A DNA stretch of 64,000 bases from Streptomyces mashuensis. GTDB taxonomy: Bacteria; Actinomycetota; Actinomycetes; Streptomycetales; Streptomycetaceae. Positions 33,437 to 41,951 of this stretch are shown here, in pieces. The position numbers and the translations under genes are program-made. The stretch is from the NCBI RefSeq assembly GCF_014654785.1, contig NZ_BNBD01000001.1, positions 744,001 through 808,000 of the forward strand, in the 5' to 3' direction. How positions within the stretch are numbered: the stretch's first letter is position 1; each line of letters starts with the position of its first letter. Under the pieces are notes generated by a model that worked only from the letters and a program-made list of their open reading frames with translations, had not been told where the DNA came from and did not search any database.

Positions 33437-34912
33437 TCACCCGTTCCAGAAGCCCTGCATCTGGTCGAAGGGGGGCATCGTCCGGAGGCGTTCGCGAGCG
33501 GCCGCAGGCGAGCGGCCGTCTGAGACCAGCGCCTCGTAGATGCGCTGTGCGACCTCCGTGGCCTCGGCGTCGGCAGGCCCGGGGCCCCCGAAGGGCTCGG
33601 GGTCGTCGCTGGTGTCCGTCTCGTGCATCACGCGGAGGGCGGTGACCGGCACCGTCTCCTCAAGCAGACGGATCAGGGCACGCACGTCATCCGAGCCGGT
33701 ACCGCCAGAGCGCAGAGCCGCCTTCACCAGAGGGTGGCCCCGGTTGATCCGGCAGGTGACCTGGTCGTCGGCACGACGGACGTTCCACGCGTACACGAGC
33801 GGGTCCCCGTGCGTGCGCGCAGCGATCTGCCCGCGGTGCCGAAGCACGTCGGCGGCCCTTCTCCTGGCCTGCAGGGCGATGCGCCGCAGATGAGAACGCA
33901 GTGCGACGGGCGGGACGACACTGGACTTCCGGACGTCGACCCCCCATTCGACATCCGTCTCGGCGGGGATGTCCACGGCGATCCGTGCCAGGTTGTACTT
34001 CTCCTCGCGGCGCAACCCACGCTGTCCGAGCCAGTCACCGGCCAGGATCAGACGGTCCCGGCGGTACACGTAGAACCCCTGCTGGTCGAGCCACCCACGC
34101 GGGCCGGCGGCCTTCTCGTACTCGTCCGGGGCGAGCCTCTGGGCACTGGGGAGGACGAACGCCTCCACCCGTACGGAACCCGCCCCCGACCGCAGACGCT
34201 CGACCGGAAGGGGTTGCACGGACGGGTGGCGGGACAGGAACGGATCCCAGGGCTCGACGGGGCTGCCCGACACACGCAGGTTGCGACGTCGGCTTCCGGT
34301 GAGGAACCTGCCGAAGACCATGCCCAGGTGGGACTCCGTGCGGGCGGCCTCCGCGTAGAACTGCTTCTGGGTCCGCTCGTCATCCACCGTCACCGCATCG
34401 ACGTGGTAGCCGTTGAGGCGCCGCCACAACACGATTGTGCCGTGGTCCGCCTCACCCCGGATCCTGTCGATCAGCTCGCAGGTCGTCTCGTCCGCGCCGC
34501 GTAGCAGTCGCCACTCGCCTGACCTCTCGACGACGTCGAGGTCCCACGTGCGTACGTGCCATTCGCCGCTGGTGGCGGTGGCGACGGTGAGCTGCCGGGC
34601 CTGTGAGAACGAGGCCGACTTGAGGCCGACGCCGAAGCGCCCCAGGTCCGTAGCGCTTCGGGGCGTCGCAGGGCCTCGCGCGGCCACGGTCATGGCGATC
34701 AAGAGCTCGCCGGCAGTCATCCCGGCACCGTCGTCGGCAACGGCGATCCAGGAGTCCTGCCCGGCCCAGGTGAACTCGACGTCGATCGTGAACGCCCCCG
34801 CGGAAATGCTGTTGTCCACGAGATCCGCGATGGCGGCAGGCAGGGAGTACCCGAGCGAACTGAGCGAGGCGACCATGCCCGCCGGCTCCGGAGCTGCTAT
34901 GTCGTACGTCAC
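33437..34912 (-). CDS. GHKL ATPase, MORC/Hsp90-like
   Basis: A 491-residue protein with a GHKL ATPase domain in the first 200 residues: AIADLVDNSISA (N-box, Mg2+ Asn), VADDGAGMT (G1) and DLGRFGVGLKSASFSQ (G2, near residues 92-107). The C-terminal 290 residues contain a transducer-like region with ETDVEWGVDVRKSSVVPP. Bacterial MORC-like ATPases are known (Iyer, Abhiman and Aravind) from restriction-like operons with Z1/SF2 helicases and REase-fold nucleases, exactly its neighbours here. It probably acts as an ATP-driven DNA clamp. The start is a GTG; an ATG in frame at residue 13 is an alternative. Confidence 0.88.
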   Translation of the reverse strand: MTYDIAAPEPAGMVASLSSLGYSLPAAIADLVDNSISAGAFTIDVEFTWAGQDSWIAVADDGAGMTAGELLIAMTVAARGPATPRSATDLGRFGVGLKSASFSQARQLTVATATSGEWHVRTWDLDVVERSGEWRLLRGADETTCELIDRIRGEADHGTIVLWRRLNGYHVDAVTVDDERTQKQFYAEAARTESHLGMVFGRFLTGSRRRNLRVSGSPVEPWDPFLSRHPSVQPLPVERLRSGAGSVRVEAFVLPSAQRLAPDEYEKAAGPRGWLDQQGFYVYRRDRLILAGDWLGQRGLRREEKYNLARIAVDIPAETDVEWGVDVRKSSVVPPVALRSHLRRIALQARRRAADVLRHRGQIAARTHGDPLVYAWNVRRADDQVTCRINRGHPLVKAALRSGGTGSDDVRALIRLLEETVPVTALRVMHETDTSDDPEPFGGPGPADAEATEVAQRIYEALVSDGRSPAAARERLRTMPPFDQMQGFWNG

Positions 34913-34954
34913 GCCGATGTCCAGCCTGTTTCCGATTTCTGATACTGGTTGCGA

Positions 34955-35308
34955 TTATCCACGTATGCCGTTCGGGTCCTGGATGGGTAGTCGAGTCGAG
35001 GTGTGAACGTTCCATTCCACGGCCCTCGGAGTCACGAGGGCTGGGCAGACGATGAGGACGTCGCCGTGTCGGATCAGCGGAGAGCTCCTGCACGAGCGCC
35101 CGGTCCGGTAAGTGAGTCTTTCCACCGCCAGCGCCCGATGCGACTCCGAGACGTCCGGGCACATCTCCGCGAGGACGGCCATCAGCCGGGCGTCTGTCAG
35201 GTGGAAGAGCGTCGTCTCCAGCCGGGAGAGCCTGTGCGCTGTCTGCTCGCACAGGGAGGCGAGTCCCGTGATCAAGACCAGGACGCTGATCATGTCGTCG
35301 GCGGTCAT
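34955..35308 (-). CDS. Hypothetical small protein between DrmB-like and MORC-like genes
   Basis: A 117-residue ORF, largely helical at the N-terminus (MISVLVLITGLASLCEQTAH, LSRLETTLFHLTDARLMAVL) with a hydrophobic start. The ATG is preceded by GGTGAGGG and overlaps the stop codon of the upstream small ORF as ATGA. Same strand and position suggest it belongs to the defence operon. No family recognised. Confidence 0.5.
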   Translation of the reverse strand: MTADDMISVLVLITGLASLCEQTAHRLSRLETTLFHLTDARLMAVLAEMCPDVSESHRALAVERLTYRTGRSCRSSPLIRHGDVLIVCPALVTPRAVEWNVHTSTRLPIQDPNGIRG

Positions 35309-35457
35309 CCCTCACCCATGGGACAGGAATCGGCCACCTGTCCTTCGGGCACCGGCTGCCGGTATGCCTCGATCGTCGTGGAGGCGCGCTGGACGGCAGC
35401 GCGCAGGACCTCTGGTGGCGGGCTGGTCCGGGAGTCGACAGGCGAGTGGAGATCCAT
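35305..35457 (-). CDS. Hypothetical 50-residue protein, coupled to the next small ORF
   Basis: The ORF begins MDLHSPVDSRTSPPPEVLRA and ends in an acidic tail, with a predicted helix in the middle. Its stop overlaps the ATG of the following ORF, which is the main support for it being translated. The same region also has a coding-like segment in another frame (RILMTRGSF, HWNASAKVADMFLEHDARP, 35480-35590), so a frameshifted larger gene is possible. Low confidence. Confidence 0.35.
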   Translation of the reverse strand: MDLHSPVDSRTSPPPEVLRAAVQRASTTIEAYRQPVPEGQVADSCPMGEG

Positions 35458-35773
35458 CGGCGCTCCGTCTCCGACAGCTTCAGCAGCCGTGTGGGACGTG
35501 CGTCGTGTTCGAGGAACATGTCGGCTACCTTGGCTGATGCGTTCCAGTGGTGGCGCATCCGGAAGCTTCCCCTGGTCATCAGAATCCGATAGGCCCCGCT
35601 CCGGTGGAGTCTCGTCGCCGTCCGGAGAAAGCCGTAGATCCGCTCCGGTCCGGAGTTCCAGCCACGCATTCACGCAGGCTCCACTTGTGGACGATCGGTG
35701 TTTGACGGGCCCTGCGACGCCTGGCGGGGCCGGTGATGGGGAGGGCAGAGCGTGGGCCCTCCCCACCGGGCAT
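35458..35773. other. 316-bp gap inside the defence operon
   Basis: No gene is certain here. Complementary-strand frames give a protein-like stretch at about 35480-35669 (RIYGFLRTATRLHRSGAYRI and the segment mentioned in the preceding entry), which could be an unrecognised small gene or a degraded one. An internal promoter is possible because the gap separates the drmAB-like pair from the MORC-Z1 block. Confidence 0.4.
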
Positions 35774-37672
35774 TCACAAGGTGGGGTCCCAGTACCCGAC
35801 TTTCGAGCCGTCCGGGGAACCGAACAGGTGCCAGCGGGAGAGATTCCGGTTCCAGGACTGACAAGCCGTCTCGGGGAGCTGGAGGCAGCCGTGGTCCGCA
35901 CCCTCGTTCGTGATCATGCAGTTGGGGTCGTACAGACAGGAGTCGTTGTCGACGGCCCGGCTCACGACCGCGTCGAGGTTCTGCTCGAGTACGGTCCGCA
36001 TGGCTCCGAGGCTGAACTCGCTTCCGCCGTTGGGATAGATGGCGAAGGCCAAGTCGTACGGGAACAGGTATTCGGAGAGGCTGGTCTCGCTGTAGCCACT
36101 GTCGACTGCGAGCGCCCGCAGGAGCTGATGCGACAGGGAGTGGAGCAGACCGAAAAGCTCGTGGACGGGTAGATCGGGATGCCCTGGTGCCGGGCGGGTC
36201 TCGTGGGAAAGGGCCTTGCCGTCGCTCGGACCGAGCTGGTGTACCAGCCACTGGGTGACGCCGCCGGCGTCATCGAGGGCGCGTCGACTCACGAGCTCGT
36301 TGCGGACCAACCACCGGCTCACCCGTTCCCTGTCCACCGGGAAGAGGAGTGCCTCCGCCTGTGTGGGATGTGCGTAGAGCAGGGTCTTCTCAGGGGTGCC
36401 CCGTGAGGCGCGCCCCCGGTAGGGCACGAGGTCCGCCTCCTCGGGGCTGAACCCCGTCCGGCTGTAGCCGATCGCGAGGTAGGTGATCGGGAGATCGCTC
36501 ACCAGACAGGTGTCCCGGCCGAGGCCGGCAGCCGCAAGGACCTCGGGGTAGCGCTCGTACAGGGCGCGGCGCTCGGCGTTGCGTGCCTCCCGCTGGAGGC
36601 GGGGGACGCCTAGGCGCTCCAGGTTGAGGACCCGACGGTAGGTGTGCAGCTCGGCTGCGAGCCCGCGGGCGTCGTCGCTTTCGGTGTCGAGCCCGAGAGC
36701 CTTACCCACCCGCTCCCTCAGATGGTCCACCTCGACGGGCATGAAGCGCGCCCGCAGCACACGCGCCTGGTCGTGCAGACCGGCCTCCTCCATCACACGG
36801 ATGCTCTCGACGACCTCCTCGGGGACGTCCACCGTGTGTCCGTCCGTGAGTCGCCGGAACTCCTCCTCGGTGATCTCACCGAGCCACCAGCCGAGCACGG
36901 CAGCCGTGTAGAGGGGATTGCTCTGACGGGTGGCCTCTTCGGTCGTCGTCACGTTCACGAGCGTCAGGCCTTGGCCGACATGCGCCGTTCCCGCCGTGTG
37001 GAGCAGGGGATGCATGAACTTGTCCGGGTAGCTGCACGAGGAGTTGCTGCAGCTCCACTGCACACCCAGCGGGAACCCGCATGTCATGCACTCCCACCGG
37101 AAGTCGCGGAACCGACTCGCACGGTCGTCCAGCCTGAACCGGGTGTGTCCCCTCGGGCACTTGCTCGGCGGGAACATGGGCGACATCTCGCCGCACCTGT
37201 GCGCGAACACGAACTGGAGCTGCCGGTTGCCGACGGCGTTGCCGCACGCGGGACAGGCCGGCGGCCAGTCGTTCGTTCCCGGCCGGGGGTCACTGGCCGA
37301 CCAGACGTGTCCGCACCTGCCGCCGGCACAGCGCACCACCCGAGGCCAGATACGGCAGAAGACCTTGCCGGGGACCACGACCTCGTAGTGGCGATCGGCG
37401 AGACGGTCCTCGTCTCCGGGAAACTCGGGTGCGCGGTCGGAGCCAGCGGCGAACGCGCGGCCGGCGGCCCGCCACCTGCGTACGAACCGCATGGCCTCCT
37501 GGACCAGGTGCACGCGGTCGAGTGAGGGGCCGTCGAACTCCTCGTCCCGTCCGAACTGCACCACCTGGGCGGTGTAGCCGCCGCGGTGGTCGAAGGTCTG
37601 ACCTGGGCGGTACCGGTAGAGGACCTGGCCTCGGTCGCGGGCCATGTCGTCGTTCCTCGGGTTGAACGCCAT
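35774..37672 (-). CDS. drmB: DrmB-like protein (DUF1998)
   Basis: A 632-residue protein with several zinc-ribbon-like Cys clusters in the N-terminal half (RCAGGRCGHVW, PPACPACGNAVG, ECMTCGFPLGVQWSC) and a C-terminal DUF1998 region. The latter includes HSLSHQLLRALAVDSGYSET, YPNGGSEFSLGAMRTVLEQ and a Cys-rich end with SCLYDPNC, CLQLPETACQSWN. DrmB is a core DISARM component that partners with the DrmA helicase, which is encoded immediately upstream. The ATG at 37670-37672 overlaps the drmA stop (TGATG); a GTG one codon earlier is also possible. Symbol by similarity. Confidence 0.85.
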   Translation of the reverse strand: MAFNPRNDDMARDRGQVLYRYRPGQTFDHRGGYTAQVVQFGRDEEFDGPSLDRVHLVQEAMRFVRRWRAAGRAFAAGSDRAPEFPGDEDRLADRHYEVVVPGKVFCRIWPRVVRCAGGRCGHVWSASDPRPGTNDWPPACPACGNAVGNRQLQFVFAHRCGEMSPMFPPSKCPRGHTRFRLDDRASRFRDFRWECMTCGFPLGVQWSCSNSSCSYPDKFMHPLLHTAGTAHVGQGLTLVNVTTTEEATRQSNPLYTAAVLGWWLGEITEEEFRRLTDGHTVDVPEEVVESIRVMEEAGLHDQARVLRARFMPVEVDHLRERVGKALGLDTESDDARGLAAELHTYRRVLNLERLGVPRLQREARNAERRALYERYPEVLAAAGLGRDTCLVSDLPITYLAIGYSRTGFSPEEADLVPYRGRASRGTPEKTLLYAHPTQAEALLFPVDRERVSRWLVRNELVSRRALDDAGGVTQWLVHQLGPSDGKALSHETRPAPGHPDLPVHELFGLLHSLSHQLLRALAVDSGYSETSLSEYLFPYDLAFAIYPNGGSEFSLGAMRTVLEQNLDAVVSRAVDNDSCLYDPNCMITNEGADHGCLQLPETACQSWNRNLSRWHLFGSPDGSKVGYWDPTL

Positions 37673-40600
37673 CACGGCCTCCTGCCGTCGGACACGATGT
37701 GGAACGGGATGCCCTCGGAGACATCTCGGAGACTCGTCATGGGCCGGTATTCGAGGCCCAGGTAGTCGCCTGTGGCGCGGTATCCGCGGTTGTTGCCACC
37801 GGAGAGGCCGGCAGAGGCCCCGGCGGAGCGGAGGCTGGCCAGTGCATGCTCCACCATGTCCTCGAGGTCACTGTGGAGCTCCTGGCCCTCCGGGCGATCC
37901 GACTGGAAGACAGTGTGAAGTGCTTCCAACAGTGCGGTGAGCTGTACACCCTCGAGCCCTCCGAACGAAGGATCACGGAGCGCGGCCTGCATCTTCGAGA
38001 GGTCGTGCAGGTGCCCCGGCGCGTTACCCGCCCGCCACCAGTCCCGGTTGGCGACCTGGAGGAGATGGCCCATCAGTATCCCGGGGAGGGTCCTGCGGAC
38101 GGCGAACCGGCTCCAGCGGTTGATGGCCACCGGCTCGACCATCCGGTCGAGGTACTCGTGGAACTTGCCGTGGTACCGGTAGTGCGACCGGTCCCGCTCC
38201 CGCACCGGGTTGAAGAGCATGAACACGAGGCCGTGGTACGCACGGCCGACCCGCGACGACGCCTGGATGTACTCGGCCATGGACCTGGGCATCCCGTTGA
38301 ACAGCATGAGGTTCAACCGGTCCACGTCGACCCCGTGGCTGACCATGCTCGTCGCGACGACCATGCCCGTGTTGCCGTTGGTGCTACCCAGGTCGTCTAG
38401 GACGCCACGCACCTCGTCCAGGCGCGTCTCGCCTTTCAGCTCGGCCACGCGGAGATCAGGGAACCCCTCCCTGCGCAGGGCCTCGTTGACCTGGGTGTCC
38501 AGCGAGCGCCGGATACGACCGAAGTCCACGAGGGTCGTCGCATACGTGAGACTCGTACGGTACAGGTCTACGACTGCGCGGAGCTCCTCCTCCGGCCAGG
38601 CTTCGAGAGCCGGGGGAAGATCCCGGCGCTGGTCGAGCTTCCACAGAGCCCGGTGTGCGGACGTCAGGATCCTGACCAGCGTCATCTCCGCCGTACCTCG
38701 TGTCGGCATGACCCCGACAAAACGGCGCAGGGGAAGACCCCGGTCGAGACGCCAGTAGAAGCTCTCGTCGAGGTTGGGGCCGGGAAGAGGAACCACCACC
38801 GACCGCAGGCCGAAGAGGTGCTCGCTCTGGCGGTCCTCGCCACGGATGGTCGCGGTGGTCGCGACCACCTTCATCCGGACGCCCCGTCCGTCGGGGCGCT
38901 GCCGGGCTGTCAGTGTGCGCTGGACCTCCGCCAAGAGCCCCTCGTAGTGCCCCGAGAACGCACCGAGTTCCTCGTTGACCATGTGGAGTTCGTCGATGAT
39001 CTCCAACGACGGGGAGGGGTCGTAGAGGGGAGCCCCCAAGGGCTTGGGAGGCGATTTCGGATGGCCTGGGGCATGACGCTCGTGGCACTTGCCGCCCCGA
39101 CCGAACCCGTGGAGGGTGCACCAGCAGTCGACGTCCCCGAAGAGCGCGCCGAACCGGTCCGACAGTCCGATGTTCGCGAGCTTGTCCAGCGTGCCGACCA
39201 CGACGGTGGGGAGGTAGCGGTAGATCTCCGTGTCCACCACGACGATCGGGAGGACCTTGCCGCACCGTTCGTTGCCGCAGACGTGTTCCAACCTGAGGCG
39301 CTGAGGGTCGGGCGGCGGGATGTGCACCGACCGCTCACCGCAGTAGGGGCAGTCGTGCACCAGTCGGAACGCGTGCCGCTCCGCCTCGCTCGACCGGAGG
39401 CGGTCGAGCGTGCGGTCGGCGGTCAGGGAGTTCGGCGTGTTGCCGCCGCCGGCGTAGAACCCGATGAAGAACGGCCACCCGGGGTCACCGCCGACCTCCT
39501 TGAGCCTGTCGGCGTTCCGTTCCCGGACGATGTCCGCGGCAGCGACGACGTCGAGTTGTCGCTGTGTCTGCTGCAGGGTGAGCAACCTGAGGGGGAAACG
39601 GCACCAGGCAGAGACCCCGACCGTTTTGCCCCTGGCGCGGTCGTAGAACATGCACACCAGCACCAGCCCGAGGTACGCCTCGGTCTTGCCGCCTCCGGTC
39701 GGATACCAGACGACGGTGGCCGCCTCTGTCGGATCCACGCCTTGGTCGTCGCCCCAGAGCCCGGGGGAGAAGAGGTGCTGCGGGTGTTCCCGCCAGGCCA
39801 GGGCGCCAAGCTGGCTGACGATGGCCACGAGCTGGAACAGCCGCCATCCCCGACTCGGCCGCTTCCGACGCTGGTTGAGCTCCGTCATGGACTCATTCGC
39901 GAGCTGGAAGGCCACCAGCAGGCGCCTGTCCCGACGCAACCACGCGATGCCGTCGCGGAACCGTGAGACCTCGAGCGCTGCGGCCCATCGGTCGGCCTCC
40001 TTCCGATCGGCCAGTCCGGGCCTGTCCTGGAGATCCGCTGTGCTCCAGGCCGGCGAGTCCAGGTACGCCTCCATCTCGTCGGCGAGGTCGTCGAGAACCG
40101 TAAGCGGGTCGGCCGCGAGCGCTGCGTATCCCCATCGCTCGTCTGTCCGGGCCACGGCGCGGTGGGTGTCGTGCTGTGGAACAGGCACACTTCGCACAGC
40201 CACGAGTCGCCCGTCGTGCCACTGCGGCTCGACACCGCAGTTGTTCGCGTACGCCCCGAGCTCCCCGGAGTAGCGATAGGCGTCGGCACCAAGGTCCATC
40301 GTGATCGGCAGCAGACGGTCGCCCTCGACTTCCAGGCCCGCGCGGAACAGGGCGTTGTCCCTGGCCTCGTCACGGCGCGTACGGCCGGCGTTGCTACCAC
40401 GACCCTGGACGGTCACGACGGGGTCCTTGGCGAGGTTCTGGAGCGTCGCCGTCACTCGGAGCCGACCGGAGCCGACCGGCCTTGACGTGACGACGACGTG
40501 CGCGGCGGGGGACGGCACCACGGGGTCCCCGCCCACCTCCCGGGCCAGCCACTGCTCGAAGGCATCGTCGTCCTTCATCGCGGCAGGAGGGACCAGGCGC

Positions 40601-41127
40601 TCTCGGCGGTCGCTCCCGACACGACGGTCGATCCGCGGGTCACGGAGAGCCAGCTCGACGGCCTTCGCGAAAGCGCGCCGGAACTCGGCTTCCAGGGTCG
40701 GCCGCAGAGCGGCCTCGTGCCCCAAGACGATCTCCACCGGCCCGACCGTCACACCAAGTCGCTTGAACAACGGAGCCAGCCGGTACGGCTCCTCGCGTTC
40801 GCCGGCCCACTCCAGCTGCTGGACGCGGGTCGGCAGCGCAGAGTAGTAGAACGAGGCTTTGGCCTTGACAATGACGGAGCTGGCGTTCTCGGCTTCAAAC
40901 TCGAATCCGAGGCTGTCCGGAGTGGTCCGTCCGTATCGTGGAGCGGCGCCGCCTGGCTCGACGGTGTGGGGGCCGAGGCTTTCCATGAAGTAGCGGGCAC
41001 TGGGAGGTTCGCCCAGGCATACATCGCCTTGGGCCTCTCCCGTCGCGTCGCTGACCACCGCGCTCACGAGGTGCTCGACGAGCGCTGTCTGCTGGGCGAC
41101 ACTCGGCTCGAACGGGGGAGTGGTCAC
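37672..41127 (-). CDS. drmA: DrmA-like DISARM helicase
   Basis: A 1151-residue SF2 helicase. Motif I is VVWYPTGGGKTEAYLGL (near residues 474-490); Ia-like FPLRLLTLQQTQRQ follows. A zinc-ribbon insertion lies near 590-620 (CPYCGERS with CGNERCG), then DELHMVNEELGAFSGHYE as the DExH box (near 712), ATTATIRGEDRQ (motif III), and VATSMVSHGVDVDRLN with YIQASSRVGRAYHG (motifs V/VI, near 930-960). DrmA unwinds or translocates on DNA and, with DrmB, blocks incoming phage DNA in DISARM. I chose GTG 41125-41127, preceded by GGGGAG. It is first in the leftward operon and overlaps drmB by one base. Confidence 0.87.
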   Translation of the reverse strand: MTTPPFEPSVAQQTALVEHLVSAVVSDATGEAQGDVCLGEPPSARYFMESLGPHTVEPGGAAPRYGRTTPDSLGFEFEAENASSVIVKAKASFYYSALPTRVQQLEWAGEREEPYRLAPLFKRLGVTVGPVEIVLGHEAALRPTLEAEFRRAFAKAVELALRDPRIDRRVGSDRRERLVPPAAMKDDDAFEQWLAREVGGDPVVPSPAAHVVVTSRPVGSGRLRVTATLQNLAKDPVVTVQGRGSNAGRTRRDEARDNALFRAGLEVEGDRLLPITMDLGADAYRYSGELGAYANNCGVEPQWHDGRLVAVRSVPVPQHDTHRAVARTDERWGYAALAADPLTVLDDLADEMEAYLDSPAWSTADLQDRPGLADRKEADRWAAALEVSRFRDGIAWLRRDRRLLVAFQLANESMTELNQRRKRPSRGWRLFQLVAIVSQLGALAWREHPQHLFSPGLWGDDQGVDPTEAATVVWYPTGGGKTEAYLGLVLVCMFYDRARGKTVGVSAWCRFPLRLLTLQQTQRQLDVVAAADIVRERNADRLKEVGGDPGWPFFIGFYAGGGNTPNSLTADRTLDRLRSSEAERHAFRLVHDCPYCGERSVHIPPPDPQRLRLEHVCGNERCGKVLPIVVVDTEIYRYLPTVVVGTLDKLANIGLSDRFGALFGDVDCWCTLHGFGRGGKCHERHAPGHPKSPPKPLGAPLYDPSPSLEIIDELHMVNEELGAFSGHYEGLLAEVQRTLTARQRPDGRGVRMKVVATTATIRGEDRQSEHLFGLRSVVVPLPGPNLDESFYWRLDRGLPLRRFVGVMPTRGTAEMTLVRILTSAHRALWKLDQRRDLPPALEAWPEEELRAVVDLYRTSLTYATTLVDFGRIRRSLDTQVNEALRREGFPDLRVAELKGETRLDEVRGVLDDLGSTNGNTGMVVATSMVSHGVDVDRLNLMLFNGMPRSMAEYIQASSRVGRAYHGLVFMLFNPVRERDRSHYRYHGKFHEYLDRMVEPVAINRWSRFAVRRTLPGILMGHLLQVANRDWWRAGNAPGHLHDLSKMQAALRDPSFGGLEGVQLTALLEALHTVFQSDRPEGQELHSDLEDMVEHALASLRSAGASAGLSGGNNRGYRATGDYLGLEYRPMTSLRDVSEGIPFHIVSDGRRP

Positions 41128-41675
41128 GGCGTCTCCCCAAGAGGCTGGGCGTGTGCCGCCGGAATGGGGGAGAGGCCGTAAGAGGACCTGACGAGGCAGG
41201 TGCCGTCGCTCGGGAACTGGCGACGGGGGAGCCGAATCGGCTCCGATGTGCGTGCCGGGGGTGGTGAACATGCCGAACCGGCCCGCAGGACAGGGATGTC
41301 CACGGGAACTCCAAGGTCCGCGAGTCAGAAGCCGCCATGGCACGACGCCAGGGCCGGACATCTTCTGCTTCTCCGAACCTGAGCAGCATGGGCTCAGATG
41401 GAGTGAAGTTACAAGATGCTAATCCGAATTGGTCAACTCTGTCTCGAACGATTCGATCTCTTGTCTGGATCGATCGAACGCGCCGATGAGCTCCTGCTCG
41501 GAGCGGATCGGTGTCCCCGTCCCCTTGGGCCATGGACGGGGGTGCCGACCTCTGTCGCAAGGGCGGACTGCGAGTGGCCCCGCTCTCGCCTTACCGCTTC
41601 GGCCTCCCGGTCCCGGTCGTCGTGTGTCGTCAGGTCGGGCTCCCGTTCCGTATCTCGGCCACCTGGTCCTGCGCG
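41128..41675. other. Leader region of the drmA-like operon
   Basis: About 550 bp upstream of drmA. The AT-richer patch at 41380-41480 (TTACAAGATGCTAATCCGAATTG) is the likeliest promoter area. A short leftward coding-like frame ends nearby (RSEQELIGAFDRSRQEIESFETELTNSD in pieces, 41420-41510) and could be a remnant. Nothing else is recognised. Confidence 0.4.
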
Positions 41676-41828
41676 TCATGCGGAGTAGAGGGGCGCCAGC
41701 GCGATGGTCGCCGCAGCAAGCGCCTCGGGTGCGACACCGAGCGCCACGAGGGCCACGCCCGTCGCCAGCACAGTCACTAGAGCCACCAGGTCGTACACGG
41801 AGCGACGGCTGGGGGTGTGCTGGGGCAT
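41676..41828 (-). CDS. Small membrane protein (50 aa)
   Basis: A 50-residue ORF with an excellent ribosome site (AGAGGAGAGTCACC before ATG). After a basic N-terminus (PQHTPSRRSVYD) it has one long hydrophobic helix LVALVTVLATGVALVALGVA and a second moderately hydrophobic Ala-rich stretch. It is oriented like the drmA-like operon, about 550 bp upstream of drmA. Function unknown. It could be a membrane-acting accessory of the defence island or an unrelated small protein. Confidence 0.6.
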   Translation of the reverse strand: MPQHTPSRRSVYDLVALVTVLATGVALVALGVAPEALAAATIALAPLYSA

Positions 41829-41951
41829 GGTGACTCTCCTCTGGTGACGTACGTGACGGAGTCGGACTGCGACCCCCGACTGCAGCCCGGGTAGTGGAGA
41901 TCACCGAACTGCGGCGAGGGTTGCTGGACGCTGAGGACCGTCGAGGAGGCG

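Noticed and set aside
27585..41127. Classical DISARM class 1 or 2 as the complete explanation
   Set aside because: DrmA- and DrmB-like proteins are present, but no PLD nuclease (DrmC), SNF2-type DrmD or DrmE was found in the window, while MORC, Z1, PD-(D/E)XK and AIPR genes are.
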